Source: JAFECT01 sp036501825
GTDB taxonomy: Bacteria > Pseudomonadota > Alphaproteobacteria > Caulobacterales > Caulobacteraceae
Direction of reading: 5' to 3'
NCBI GenBank assembly: GCA_036501825.1
Contig: DASXZP010000046.1
Span: 1 to 64,000 of the forward strand
DNA: 64,000 bases
Shown: positions 1 to 9,882 of the stretch, piece by piece
How positions within the stretch are numbered: position 1 is the stretch's first letter
Layout: every line of letters begins with the position of its first letter
The notes under the pieces: generated by a model
What the model saw: only the letters and a program-made list of their open reading frames with translations
The model's database searches: none
What the model was told of the DNA's origin: nothing
Translations under genes and position numbers: made by a program

Positions 1-1
1 G

Positions 2-805
2 ATCATGGTGCTCGCCCCCGACGAACTGCAGCGGAGCATCTATGAGACCGACATCGCGCCCAATATCCGCGACGGCGCGGCCCTGCTGTTCGCCCACGGC
101 CTGAACATCCACTTCGGCCTGATCGAGCCCAAGAGCACCATCGACGTGCTGATGATCGCGCCCAAGGGACCGGGGCACACGGTGCGGGGCGAGTACCTCA
201 AGGGCGGCGGGGTGCCCTGCCTGATCGCCGTGCACCAGAACGCCTCGGGCGGCGCCCACGAGCTGGGCCTGGCCTACGCCTCGGCCATCGGCGGCGGCCG
301 CTCGGGCGTGATCGAGACCACCTTCCGGGAGGAATGCGAGACCGACCTGTTCGGCGAGCAGGCCGTGCTGTGCGGTGGCCTGGTCGAGCTGATCCGCGCC
401 GGCTTCGAGACCCTGACCGAGGCGGGCTATGCCCCGGAGATGGCCTATTTCGAGTGCCTGCACGAGGTGAAGCTGATCGTGGACCTGATCTACGAAGGCG
501 GCATCGCCAACATGAACTACTCGATCTCCAACACCGCCGAGTACGGCGAATACGTCTCGGGCCCGCGCATCGTCACCGCCGACACCAAGGCGGAGATGAA
601 GCGCATTCTTGAAGAAATCCAGAGCGGCGCTTTCACCCGCAACTGGATGAACGAGAGCCGCAAGCGCGGCAAGAACGGCCCGCCGGAGTTCATGGCCATG
701 CGCGAACGCGCCGAGGCGCACCCGATCGAGGCGGTGGGGACCGACCTGCGCGCCATGATGCCGTGGATCGCCAAGAACAAGCTGGTGGACCGTGCCCACA
801 ACTGA
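2..805 (+). CDS. ilvC: Ketol-acid reductoisomerase, 3' part (5' end outside window)
   Basis: This enzyme converts acetolactate or acetohydroxybutyrate to the dihydroxy acid with NADPH and Mg2+ in valine/isoleucine synthesis. About 267 codons are present, covering the end of the NADPH-binding domain (IEPKSTIDVLMIAPKGPGHT) and the whole all-helical catalytic domain. Visible signatures include the metal-site segment around FREECETDLFGEQ and the ECLHEVKLIVDLIYEGG block. The class I enzyme is about 340 residues, so roughly 70 residues are missing at the left edge. The ATG at position 5 is an internal Met, not the start, because the frame is open through the first base. It is followed by leuA and ilvD on the same strand, so the cluster is a branched-chain amino acid locus. 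Confidence 0.97.
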   Translation: MMVLAPDELQRSIYETDIAPNIRDGAALLFAHGLNIHFGLIEPKSTIDVLMIAPKGPGHTVRGEYLKGGGVPCLIAVHQNASGGAHELGLAYASAIGGGRSGVIETTFREECETDLFGEQAVLCGGLVELIRAGFETLTEAGYAPEMAYFECLHEVKLIVDLIYEGGIANMNYSISNTAEYGEYVSGPRIVTADTKAEMKRILEEIQSGAFTRNWMNESRKRGKNGPPEFMAMRERAEAHPIEAVGTDLRAMMPWIAKNKLVDRAHN

Positions 806-902
806 TCACGCGCCGGCCTTCGCGGGTCGCCGACTTAGGAGCGCCTGAGCCCTCGGGTTCGGGCCGCGCCTTTCGTCGATACACCCGCAAAGGAACACGC
901 TC

Positions 903-2111
903 ATGATCAACCATCCCTCGTTCGGCCAGGTCGCCGCGAACCGCGTCTTCATCTTCGACACCACCCTGCGCGACGGCGAGCAATCGCCGGGCTTTTCCAT
1001 GAACGCGGCCGAGAAGCTGCGCATGGCCGAGGCCCTGGCCGACCTCGGTGTCGATGTGATCGAGGCCGGCTTTCCGGTTGCGTCGCCGGACGACTTCCAC
1101 TCGGTGCGCGAGATCGCCGAGCGGGTGCGCGCGCCGGTGATCTGCGGCCTGTCCCGCGCTATCGACGCCGACATCGAAGCCTGCGCCGAGGCCCTGACCC
1201 CGGCAGAGCGCAAGCGTATCCACACCTTCATCTCCACCAGCCCCTTGCACCGCCAACACAAGCTGCAGATGTCCGCGGATGCGGTGCTCGAGGCGATTTC
1301 GCGCTCGGTCGCCCTGGCCCGGCGGCGCTGTCCGGACGTGGAATGGTCGGCGGAGGACGCCACCCGCACCGAGCCCGACTTTCTCTGCCGCGCCGTCGAA
1401 GCCGCGATCCGCGCCGGCGCCACGACCATTAACCTCCCCGATACGGTGGGTTATTCGACCCCGGCCGGCATCGCCGCCCTGTTCGCCGACGTGCGCGCCC
1501 GTGTTCCCGGCGCCGATGCAGTGATCCTGTCCACCCACAACCACAACGATCTGGGACTTGCGGTCGCCAACGCGCTGGCCGCGGTGGAGGCCGGAGCGCG
1601 GCAGATCGAGTGCACGGTCAGCGGCATCGGCGAACGCGCCGGCAACGCGGCTCTGGAAGAGGCGGTGATGGCCATGCGCACCCGCGCGGACGCCTGGCCG
1701 TACGAGACGCGGATCGAGACGCCGCGAATTCTGAAGACCGCGCGTCTGCTGGCGGCGCTCACCGGCTTTGACGTGCAGCCGAACAAGGCGATCGTGGGCC
1801 GCAACGCCTTCGCCCACGAAAGCGGCATCCACCAGGACGGAATGCTCAAACACGCCGGCAGCTATGAGATCATGACGCCGGAGAGCGTCGGCTGGGCCGC
1901 GTCGACCCTGGTGCTCGGCAAACACTCCGGCCGCGCCGCGTTCCGCAACCGGCTGCGGGATCTGGGCTTCGACCATCTCGATGACGTCGCGGTCAACACG
2001 GCTTTCGCCGCCTTCAAGGCGATCGCCGACCGGAAGAAGTCTACGAACGACGAGGACGTCCTCGCCGCCCTCCACCGTCACCCCGACGCGCAACGTCGCG
2101 CCGCCGGATAG
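903..2111 (+). CDS. leuA: 2-isopropylmalate synthase lacking the C-terminal regulatory domain
   Basis: By family, the enzyme condenses acetyl-CoA with 2-oxoisovalerate, the first step of leucine synthesis. The TIM-barrel domain (residues about 15-290) has FDTTLRDGEQSPG, the metal-binding STHNHNDLG and the SGIGERAGN motif. The subdomain motif AHESGIHQDGMLKH and a GKHSGR block follow. The protein ends at 402 residues, just after the FKAIADRKK segment, whereas typical LeuA has about 510-525 residues with a leucine-binding allosteric domain. The stop is only 15 bases before ilvD, so there is no room for that domain. The ATG is preceded by AAAGGAA. A LeuA-like paralogue of other specificity is possible, but the core motifs are LeuA-like. 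Confidence 0.88.
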   Translation: MINHPSFGQVAANRVFIFDTTLRDGEQSPGFSMNAAEKLRMAEALADLGVDVIEAGFPVASPDDFHSVREIAERVRAPVICGLSRAIDADIEACAEALTPAERKRIHTFISTSPLHRQHKLQMSADAVLEAISRSVALARRRCPDVEWSAEDATRTEPDFLCRAVEAAIRAGATTINLPDTVGYSTPAGIAALFADVRARVPGADAVILSTHNHNDLGLAVANALAAVEAGARQIECTVSGIGERAGNAALEEAVMAMRTRADAWPYETRIETPRILKTARLLAALTGFDVQPNKAIVGRNAFAHESGIHQDGMLKHAGSYEIMTPESVGWAASTLVLGKHSGRAAFRNRLRDLGFDHLDDVAVNTAFAAFKAIADRKKSTNDEDVLAALHRHPDAQRRAAG

Positions 2112-2126
2112 CAGAAAGACGCCCCC

Positions 2127-3986
2127 ATGCCCGCGCTTCGGTCCCGCACCACCACCCACGGCCGCAACATGGCCGGCGCGCGCGGCCTGTGGCGCGCCAC
2201 CGGCATGACCGACGCCGACTTCGGCAAGCCGATCATCGCGGTCGCCAACTCCTTTACCCAGTTCGTGCCGGGTCACGTGCACCTGAAGGACCTGGGGCAG
2301 CTGGTGGCGCGCGAGATCGAGCGCGCGGGCGCGGTGGCGAAGGAGTTCAACACCATCGCGGTCGACGACGGCATCGCCATGGGCCATGGCGGCATGCTCT
2401 ACAGCCTGCCCTCGCGCGAGCTGATCGCCGACAGCGTCGAGTACATGGTCAACGCCCACTGCGCCGACGCGCTGGTGTGCATCTCCAACTGCGACAAGAT
2501 CACGCCCGGCATGCTGATGGCGGCGCTGCGCCTGAACATCCCCGTCATCTTCGTCTCCGGCGGACCGATGGAGGCCGGCAAGCTGCGCGTGAAGGGCGAA
2601 ATCGTCGCCCTCGATCTGGTCGACGCCATGGTGGCCGCCGCCGACGACCGGGTCAGCGACGCCGACGCCGAGGCCATCGAAAAGGCCGCCTGCCCCACCT
2701 GCGGTTCGTGCTCGGGCATGTTCACCGCCAATTCGATGAATTGCCTGACCGAAGCGCTGGGCCTTTCGCTCCCCGGCAACGGCTCGATGCTGGCCACCCA
2801 CGCCGACCGCGAGCGTCTGTTCGTCGAGGCGGGTCACACCATCGTCGATCTGGCGCGCCGCTGGTACGAACAGGACGACGCGACCGCCCTGCCGCGCACC
2901 ATCGCCAACCGTCAGGCGTTCGAAAACGCCATGACCCTCGACATCGCCATGGGCGGATCGACCAACACGGTGCTGCACCTGCTGGCCGCCGCCCATGAGG
3001 GCGAGGTGGACTTCACCATGGCCGACATCGATCGCCTCTCGCGCCGCACGCCGGTCCTGTGCAAGGTCGCGCCCGCAAAATCCGACGTGCACATGGAAGA
3101 CGTGCACCGGGCGGGCGGCGTCATGGCCATCCTGGGCGAACTGGAGCGCGCGGGCCTGCTCCACGCCGGTCTGCCGACCGTGCATAGCGCGACCTTCGCA
3201 GAGGCGCTGGCGCGCTGGGATGTGGGGCGGACCAACCGCGAGGACGTGCGTGACTTTTACCGCGCGGCGCCGGGCGGCGTCGCCACCCGCACGGCCTTCA
3301 GCCAGGGTTCGCGTTTCGCAGACCTCGACGTCGATCGTGAGAGAGGCGTGATCCGCGCCGCCACCCATGCGTTCAGCACCGACGGCGGCCTCGCGGTCCT
3401 GACCGGCGATCTGGCGCCGGACGGCTGTATCGTGAAGACCGCAGGCGTGGACGAAGCGCTGCTGACCTTCACCGGACCCGCCCGCGTGTTCGAAAGCCAG
3501 GACAACGCCGTCTCCGCCATCCTCGGCAACCGCATCAAACCAGGCGACGTGGTGGTGATCCGCTATGAGGGCCCGCGCGGCGGACCGGGCATGCAGGAGA
3601 TGCTATATCCGACCAGTTATCTGAAATCGAAGGGCCTGGGCGCCGCCTGCGCCCTGATCACCGACGGGCGATTCTCCGGCGGCACGTCCGGGCTTTCCAT
3701 CGGCCACGTCTCCCCTGAGGCGGCGGAGGGCGGCCCGATCGCCCTGGTCGAAGACGGCGACCGCATCGAGATCGACATCCCGTCCCGCGCGATCCGTCTG
3801 GCGGTGGACGCCGCGACGCTTGCTGCCCGTCGCGAGGCGATGCTGGCGCGAGGCGACAAGGCCTGGAAGCCCGCCAGCCGCGAACGGACCGTCAGCCGCG
3901 CGCTCGAGGTCTACGCCGCCCTGGCCACCAGCGCCTCGCGCGGCGCGGTGCGCGATCTGGCGTCGTGTGCTATGCGGCGCGGGTGA
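2127..3986 (+). CDS. ilvD: Dihydroxy-acid dehydratase
   Basis: This Fe-S enzyme dehydrates 2,3-dihydroxy acids to 2-oxo acids, the penultimate step of valine and isoleucine synthesis. At 619 residues it has normal family length. Family motifs are intact: SNCDKITPGM (cluster Cys), ACPTCGSCSGMFTANSMNCL, the GGSTNTVLH block, and the C-terminal GRFSGGTSGLSIGHVSPEAAEGG. It starts 15 bases after leuA and its TGA stop overlaps the GTG start of the RNase R gene. Translational coupling of ilvC-leuA-ilvD-rnr is therefore likely. Confidence 0.97.
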   Translation: MPALRSRTTTHGRNMAGARGLWRATGMTDADFGKPIIAVANSFTQFVPGHVHLKDLGQLVAREIERAGAVAKEFNTIAVDDGIAMGHGGMLYSLPSRELIADSVEYMVNAHCADALVCISNCDKITPGMLMAALRLNIPVIFVSGGPMEAGKLRVKGEIVALDLVDAMVAAADDRVSDADAEAIEKAACPTCGSCSGMFTANSMNCLTEALGLSLPGNGSMLATHADRERLFVEAGHTIVDLARRWYEQDDATALPRTIANRQAFENAMTLDIAMGGSTNTVLHLLAAAHEGEVDFTMADIDRLSRRTPVLCKVAPAKSDVHMEDVHRAGGVMAILGELERAGLLHAGLPTVHSATFAEALARWDVGRTNREDVRDFYRAAPGGVATRTAFSQGSRFADLDVDRERGVIRAATHAFSTDGGLAVLTGDLAPDGCIVKTAGVDEALLTFTGPARVFESQDNAVSAILGNRIKPGDVVVIRYEGPRGGPGMQEMLYPTSYLKSKGLGAACALITDGRFSGGTSGLSIGHVSPEAAEGGPIALVEDGDRIEIDIPSRAIRLAVDAATLAARREAMLARGDKAWKPASRERTVSRALEVYAALATSASRGAVRDLASCAMRRG

Positions 3987-6307
3987 CCAAGCCTCCCAAG
4001 ACCACGCCAACCGGCAAGACTTACTCGAAGCATCCGAACACCAAGCCCGCAAAGCGCGCGGCCCAGGCCGGCGTGCAGCCGCGCCTGTCCGGCCTGCCCA
4101 CCAAGGCTGCGCTGATCCGGTTCCTCGCCGAGGCCGGCGAGGCCGAGAAGGCCGACATCGCTCGCGCCTTCGGCCTGAAGGGGGGCGAACGGCGGGCGCT
4201 GCGCGAAATGCTGCGGGAGCTCGAGGCCGAGGGCGCGCTGGGCCGGCGTGGTCGCAAGGGGTTCGCGCCGCGCGGTTCGCTGCCGCCGGTGGGCGTGGTG
4301 GACGTGGTTGAGCGCGATGCGGACGGCGACCTGTTCGTGCGCCTGAGCAAGGGCGAGGCGGATGCGCCGCTGGCGCGGCTGGCGCCCGACCGCAACGAAA
4401 AGGCCGGCGGCGCGCCGGGCATGGGCGACCGGCTGCTGGTGCGTTTCGAAAAGGTCGCCGACGGCTACGAAGCGCGCATGATCAAGCGCCTGGGCCAGAG
4501 CGCTCACCGGGTGCTCGGCGTCATCCGCAAGAGCGCGCGCGAGGTGCGGGTCGAGCCGGTGGACCGCAAGTCCAAGGACACGCTGCTGTTGTCCGGCGCC
4601 GAAGCTCAGAAACTGAAGGACGGCGACCTGGTGCTGGCCGCGGTCGGTCAGGCGGAGCGGCGCTTTGGGCCCAAGAGCGGACGCGTGCTCGAGGTCGTCG
4701 GGCGCGAAGACGAACCGCGCGCGGCGTCGCTGATCGCCATCCATGCCCACGGCATCCCCACCGGCTTTTCCGACGAGGCGGAAAAGGAGGCCGAGCGCGC
4801 CGAGGCGCCGACGCTGAAGGGCCGCACGGACCTGCGCGACCTGCCGCTGATCACCATCGACCCGCCGGACGCGCGCGACCACGACGACGCGGTCTATGCG
4901 GTGCGCGACGACGATCCGAAGAACAAGGACGGCTGGATCGTCTGGGTCGCCATCGCCGACGTGTCGGCCTATGTGCGCGCGGGCACGGTGCTCGACCGCG
5001 AGGCGTGGGAGAAGGGCAACTCGACCTATTTCCCCGACCGGGTCGAGCCGATGCTGCCGCACCGCCTATCGAGCGGCCTGTGCAGCCTGGTCGAGGGCGA
5101 GAACCGCGCCTGCCTGGCGGTGCGCATGGCCTTCGACAAGACCGGGCGCAAGCTGTCGCACAAATTCGTGCGCGGCCTGATGCGTTCGGCGGCGAAGTTG
5201 TCCTACGAACAGGCGCAACGCGCCATCGACGAACGGCCGGACGACAAGACCGCGCCGCTGCTGGCGCCCATCCTGCGGCCCTTGTGGGAGGCTTACGCCT
5301 GTCTCAAGCGCGGCCGCGAGGCGCGTTCGCCGCTGAACATCGAGAGCGCCGAACGCCGCATCATCATCGGCGCCGACGGGCAGATCGCCTCGATCACCGC
5401 GCGCGAAAGCCTCGAGGCGCACCGGCTCATCGAAGAGATGATGATCCAGGCCAACGTCGCCGCCGCCGAAATGCTGGAGCAGAAGCGCGTCCCGCTGATC
5501 TTCCGTATCCACGATACGCCGAGCCCGGAGAAGGTGCAGGCCCTGGGCGATTTCCTCGCAACCCTCGACATTCCCTGGACCAAGGGCGAGGTGCTGACCA
5601 CCAAGCGCTTCAACAAACTGCTGGCCGAAACGCGCGGCAGTCCCAACGCCGAGATCGTCAATGAGGTGGTGCTGCGCACCCAGATGCAGGCGCAGTACAA
5701 TCCCGACAACATCGGCCACTTCGGCCTGAACCTGCAGAAATACGCTCACTTCACCTCGCCGATCCGGCGTTACGCCGACTTGGTGGTGCACCGCGGCCTG
5801 ATCCGCGCGCTCGGGCTCGGCGACGACGGCCTGCCGGACCAGGACATCGCCAAGCTCGGCGACACGGCCGAACACGTTACCATGACCGAGCGCCGCTCCA
5901 TGGCCGCCGAGCGCGACGCGACCGATCGGTACATCGCCGCCTTCCTCGAAGATCGCGTCGGTGCGACCTTCACCGGCCGGATCACCGGCGTCACCCGCTT
6001 CGGCCTGTTCGTTCGCTTGACGGAAACCGGCGCCGACGGCCTCGTCCCGATCTCCAAACTCGGCAGCGAGTATTTCCAGCATGACGACCGCACCCACGCC
6101 CTGGTCGGCGAACGCACCGGCGCGCGCTGGTCTCTGGGCCGCGAGGTCGAAGTGCGCCTGACCGAGGCGACGCCCATCACGGGCGGCCTGCTGTTCGAAA
6201 TGCTCAGCGACCCCTCCCCGCCCGACCCCAAGGCGCCGAGGCCGCGCCTGGGCGTGCGCAAACGCGGCGGCCCGCCCCCGGGCGTGCGGCGGGGCAAGCG
6301 GCGGTAG
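3983..6307 (+). CDS. rnr: Ribonuclease R
   Basis: This is a 3'-5' hydrolytic exoribonuclease that degrades structured RNA. Domain order: a basic N-terminus, a winged-helix-like segment, cold-shock domain(s) near GVVDVVERDADGDLFVRL, the RNB catalytic domain with its acidic motif (DPPDARDHDDAVYA), and a C-terminal S1 domain (GRITGVTRFGLFVRL...DGLVPISKL) with a basic tail. A longer frame begins at GTG 3965. GTG 3983 is preferred because it overlaps the ilvD stop as GTGA. From this start the protein is about 774 residues, normal for the family. Confidence 0.95.
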   Translation: MTKPPKTTPTGKTYSKHPNTKPAKRAAQAGVQPRLSGLPTKAALIRFLAEAGEAEKADIARAFGLKGGERRALREMLRELEAEGALGRRGRKGFAPRGSLPPVGVVDVVERDADGDLFVRLSKGEADAPLARLAPDRNEKAGGAPGMGDRLLVRFEKVADGYEARMIKRLGQSAHRVLGVIRKSAREVRVEPVDRKSKDTLLLSGAEAQKLKDGDLVLAAVGQAERRFGPKSGRVLEVVGREDEPRAASLIAIHAHGIPTGFSDEAEKEAERAEAPTLKGRTDLRDLPLITIDPPDARDHDDAVYAVRDDDPKNKDGWIVWVAIADVSAYVRAGTVLDREAWEKGNSTYFPDRVEPMLPHRLSSGLCSLVEGENRACLAVRMAFDKTGRKLSHKFVRGLMRSAAKLSYEQAQRAIDERPDDKTAPLLAPILRPLWEAYACLKRGREARSPLNIESAERRIIIGADGQIASITARESLEAHRLIEEMMIQANVAAAEMLEQKRVPLIFRIHDTPSPEKVQALGDFLATLDIPWTKGEVLTTKRFNKLLAETRGSPNAEIVNEVVLRTQMQAQYNPDNIGHFGLNLQKYAHFTSPIRRYADLVVHRGLIRALGLGDDGLPDQDIAKLGDTAEHVTMTERRSMAAERDATDRYIAAFLEDRVGATFTGRITGVTRFGLFVRLTETGADGLVPISKLGSEYFQHDDRTHALVGERTGARWSLGREVEVRLTEATPITGGLLFEMLSDPSPPDPKAPRPRLGVRKRGGPPPGVRRGKRR

Positions 6308-6385
6308 GTTCAGAAACCGCCGTTCTTCGACTTCACGCCGTCACACCGAGGCCCTAGAGTCGGCCCCACATCGAGGGGACTTCGC

Positions 6386-7408
6386 ATGCGCGTTCGCACA
6401 CTTCTCGCCGGCGTCGCACTCGCCGCCGTCACCACGCTTCCGGCCCTGGCCAACGACAGCTCGGCGGAACTGGCCCAGGGCGGCCTCGTGCTGAAGAAGC
6501 ACGACGGCATCGCCATGAAATCCGAGGACCTTTATATCTCGCCCGACGCGGTGCGAGTGAAGTACGAGTTCCTGAACACCACCTCTCACGACGAGCGCAT
6601 CATCGTCGCCTTCCCGATGCCCGACATCACCACCGAGGGCGTCGACGACAACATCGCCATCCCCGACATCCAGCAACCGGAGAATTTCCTCGACTTCGCG
6701 ACCGTGGTGGACGGAACCCCGGTCAAGGCCCAGGCGGAACAGCGCGTGTTCAAGAAGGGCGTCGAGTACACGACGCTGCTGACCTCGATGCACCTCCCGC
6801 TGATGCCCCTGTTGCAGGCGACCGACGCGGCGCTGGACAAGCTCTCCGCGGCGGACAAGGCGAAGTTGATCAAGCTCGACCTCGTGTCCGACGACGAATA
6901 CGACGACGGCCACGGCATGCAGCACCACCTGGGCGCCGCCTGGACCCTGAAGACGACCTACTGGTGGACCCAGACCTTCCCCGCAGGAAAAGTCGTGCAC
7001 GTCGAACACAACTACAAGCCCAGCGTCGGCGGCACTTCAGGCACCTTCCTCGAAATGCCGGACGCGCGCAGCAACGAAGAGTTCAAAGCCTATAACGACA
7101 AGTACTGCATCGATAACGATTTCCTTGCGTCCGTTGCGAAGCGCCACACCGAGGTCGGGCCGGAGAAGCAGGCCTTCTACGAGCAGCGCATCGACTACAT
7201 CCTGAAGACCGGCGCCAACTGGAAGGACCCGATCGGCGACTTCCACCTGACCCTCGACAAGGGCAAGCCCGGCAGCCTGCTCTCGACCTGCCAGACCGGA
7301 CTGAAGAAGACCTCGCCCACCGCTTTCGAGGTGCGGCGTACGAACTACCTGCCCAGCGACGACCTGCACATGCTGATCCTGATCCGGCCGGAGGACATGG
7401 GCGACTAG
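6386..7408 (+). CDS. Secreted DUF4424-type protein
   Basis: The 340-residue protein has a clear Sec signal peptide (basic MRVRT, hydrophobic core, cleavage near ALA-ND). The mature part begins NDSSAELAQGGLVLKKHDGIAMKSEDLYIS and has a conserved Trp/Tyr/His-rich centre (TYWWTQTFPAGKVVHVEHNYKPSVGG), the pattern of DUF4424 proteins of alphaproteobacteria. These are exported proteins of unknown role. The ATG is preceded by GAGGGGAC. It stands alone between rnr and a Nudix gene. The function cannot be stated. Confidence 0.75.
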   Translation: MRVRTLLAGVALAAVTTLPALANDSSAELAQGGLVLKKHDGIAMKSEDLYISPDAVRVKYEFLNTTSHDERIIVAFPMPDITTEGVDDNIAIPDIQQPENFLDFATVVDGTPVKAQAEQRVFKKGVEYTTLLTSMHLPLMPLLQATDAALDKLSAADKAKLIKLDLVSDDEYDDGHGMQHHLGAAWTLKTTYWWTQTFPAGKVVHVEHNYKPSVGGTSGTFLEMPDARSNEEFKAYNDKYCIDNDFLASVAKRHTEVGPEKQAFYEQRIDYILKTGANWKDPIGDFHLTLDKGKPGSLLSTCQTGLKKTSPTAFEVRRTNYLPSDDLHMLILIRPEDMGD

Positions 7409-7443
7409 CTTTCACCGGAGCACAGGCGTGCTAGGTCAGGGCC

Positions 7444-8160
7444 GTGACCAAGCCCTTCGACTCCGCCGCCGACCTGGTGGACGCGCCCAACGTTGGCGCG
7501 CGCCTGCGCCCCCGCAACGCGGCGACCCTGATCCTCGTGCGCCGTGACGCCGGTGAGCCCCAAGTCCTGATGGGGCGCCGCGCCGAAGGGCATGTCTTTA
7601 TGGCGTCCAAGTGGGTGTTTCCGGGCGGGCGTGTCGACAGTGGGGACGCCACGGCGCCGGCCGCCACCGAACTGCGGCCGGAGGTCCTTGCGCATCCCGC
7701 GCTGGGCGCGAGCAAGGGCGTCGCGCGCGGCCTCGGCATCGCGGCGATCCGCGAGACCTTCGAGGAAGCGGGACTGTTCGTCGCCAAGCCGGCGCCGCCG
7801 TGGCCCGAGGTCGGCCGCGCCTGGCGCGAATTCGCCGAGCGGGGCGTCGCGCCCGATCTCGCCGCGCTCGAGTTCATCGCGCGCGCGATCACGCCGCCCG
7901 GTCGCGCACGCCGGTTCGACGCGCGCTTCTTCATGGCCGATGCGAGCGCGTTGATCGACCTGGGCCCCGGCGACGGCGACCGTGAGCTCGACGAAATCGC
8001 CTGGCTGAGGCTCGACGCGCTGAGCGGCCTCGACCTGCCTCAGATCACCCGTTTTGTGCTGAGCGAGGTGGTGAAACGGCTTGAGGACGAGGTCGGCGAC
8101 GTGCCCTTTGTCCGGATGATCCGCGGAAAGCACGTGGTGGAACGGCTGCGGCTGGACTGA
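7444..8160 (+). CDS. Nudix hydrolase
   Basis: The 238-residue protein has a Nudix fold. The phosphate-binding core is RGLGIAAIRETFEEAGLFVAKP, with the REtfEEaGl catalytic helix that binds the metal. The Gly-rich start of the box (FPGGRVDSGD) is separated from it by a longer insert than in the minimal box, as in the NUDT8/NUDT19-like group that cleaves CoA-type substrates. It starts at GTG. The substrate is inferred only at subfamily level. Confidence 0.8.
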   Translation: MTKPFDSAADLVDAPNVGARLRPRNAATLILVRRDAGEPQVLMGRRAEGHVFMASKWVFPGGRVDSGDATAPAATELRPEVLAHPALGASKGVARGLGIAAIRETFEEAGLFVAKPAPPWPEVGRAWREFAERGVAPDLAALEFIARAITPPGRARRFDARFFMADASALIDLGPGDGDRELDEIAWLRLDALSGLDLPQITRFVLSEVVKRLEDEVGDVPFVRMIRGKHVVERLRLD

Positions 8161-8235
8161 CGCAGCGCCCCGCCGGTTGGACGCCTAAGCAACTCTAGCG
8201 TAGGTTGCCGGCAGGAATGGCTGCTGGGGGCGACC

Positions 8236-9872
8236 ATGACCATCTCAAGACAGACCGTGGCCGGGCTGGCCCTGCTGACGTGGGCGACGTGCGCGGGCTT
8301 TGCGGACGCGCCGGCTACGCCGAACGCTCCGACCACCCCGCTCACCCGCGATGTCGTCGCCTGCGCCGCCGCGCCGGACCAGTCCCGCTGCGTGATCGAC
8401 GTGATGCAGCAGATCCCGTTACAGCGCAGCATGCTGGCCGCGTGGCGCGTTCCCGGCGTGACGCGTGATGCGGCGTCGGATGCGGCGGGCTGGTTGCGGA
8501 ACGCGCTCGACGACGTCATCGCCGCCGATCACGCGGGCGTGGCGCCGCCGACAGCGCTCGCGGCCGTGGACAAGCTCCCGGCCGGCCGCGACGGCACGTT
8601 GTACGTCGTCCTTTGCGCCACCGCGGCGCAGCCTTACTACGGCCAGTGGGGACCACGATATGCCGCGTGGCTTCAGACCCAACGCGCCAGCGCAGCCTTG
8701 CTCAGCGAAACCGCTAACCGACTGGAAGCGAAACTGCCCCCGGCCGCGGCGCCGGACGCCTTCCCCACCACGCTCGCCGTCGTTGGACTGGTCGCCGGCT
8801 GTCGCGATTTTGCCGGCGATGTCGCCGGCGCCGATCGCGCACTGGCAAGGCTCGACGCCAAGTCGGTTCCCGTCCCCGCCATCCGGCTGCGCTTGCTGCT
8901 GCCGCGCGCAGGCTGGACGAGGCGGCTCGGCAAATCGAAGCCGCCAAGCCTTCCGACTACGCCGTAAAGCCCGGCGGCCTTACGCTGGAGCAGGCGCAGT
9001 GGATGTTCCTGACGCAAGACCGCCTGCGGGTGTTCGCCGCCGCGCGCGACTCGGGCCGCACGGATGTCGCTACGCACATGGCGAACATCGTGCTCGCCGC
9101 GGCCGCCGAAGACCACGCGACCAATTCATTGATTCGCACCGGCGTCGGTGAATCGTTGGGCTGGCTAATCAGCCAAGGCGACAGCGCCGCCGCAGCAAGC
9201 TGGACGGAAAAGCTGGATCGCGTCGTCAGGCCCGGCATGCCGCTGTGGAACCAGCAGGACGCAGCGGCAGTCTACCGCGCGTGGCTGAAGCTCGGTCATC
9301 TGGACCGCGCGAAAATCTATGCCGACGCCGCCGCCGCGTCGAAGCGTGGCGCTCTGTCGGAATTGAAAGTCATCTCCGGCGATTGGTCCGGTTTTGACGC
9401 CAATGAAGTCGCCGGCGGCGCGGACTACATGTTTTTCCTCGCGACGACCTTCGGCGTCGGCGAGCAGGAGCTCGAAAGCGATCTCGCGCACACGACGGAC
9501 GACACGGTGAGGCGTCGGATATTATGGTTATGCGCCTCGACCTATTCTCCCTTCGATCTGGCTCGCGACCCGCCCGGCGGCGAACCGTTCCCGATCGGGG
9601 TGGAAGCAAAGTGCGCCGACCGGCTGGCAAGCTTGCCGCCCGATCCAGTGGGCCAAGACACGGCTCAGGAGGACGACGGCGCGATCCTGCACGTCGCGCA
9701 CACCGCTGCGCAGGCGGACCGGCCGGACCTGGCCAATGCGCTGCTCAAGATACTGCTGACGCGCTGGTCAACGCCGGCGGCCGGTCACGAGCGCCTGACC
9801 AGCGTGGAGACCGCCTACGTCGCAGAGATTGCCGCCATAGACTTGCGCTCGCGAAACGCCGGCGGGACGTAA
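8236..9872 (+). pseudogene. Secreted hypothetical protein split by a frameshift
   Basis: Two reading frames form one gene. The 5' part (8236-8967) has a signal peptide (MTISRQTVAGLALLTWATCAG) and a helical, Ala-rich body. At about 8890-8912 the frame changes: the first frame runs into a low-complexity tail (PRAGWTRRLGKSK). The other frame continues as RLDEAARQIEAAKPSDYAV...LTLEQAQWMF and joins the open frame reaching 9872. A single-base indel in the CTGCTGCCGCGCGC stretch would restore about 545 codons. It may be a true pseudogene or a sequencing error. No family was recognised; the repeated helices suggest a TPR-like periplasmic protein. Confidence 0.65.
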
Positions 9873-9882
9873 GACGAGCGCT

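Noticed and set aside
690..3368. 892-codon open frame on the minus strand opposite leuA and ilvD
   Set aside because: It is antisense to two clearly real enzymes and its sequence is low-complexity Arg/Gly/His/Val of the kind produced by the opposite strand of GC-rich genes.
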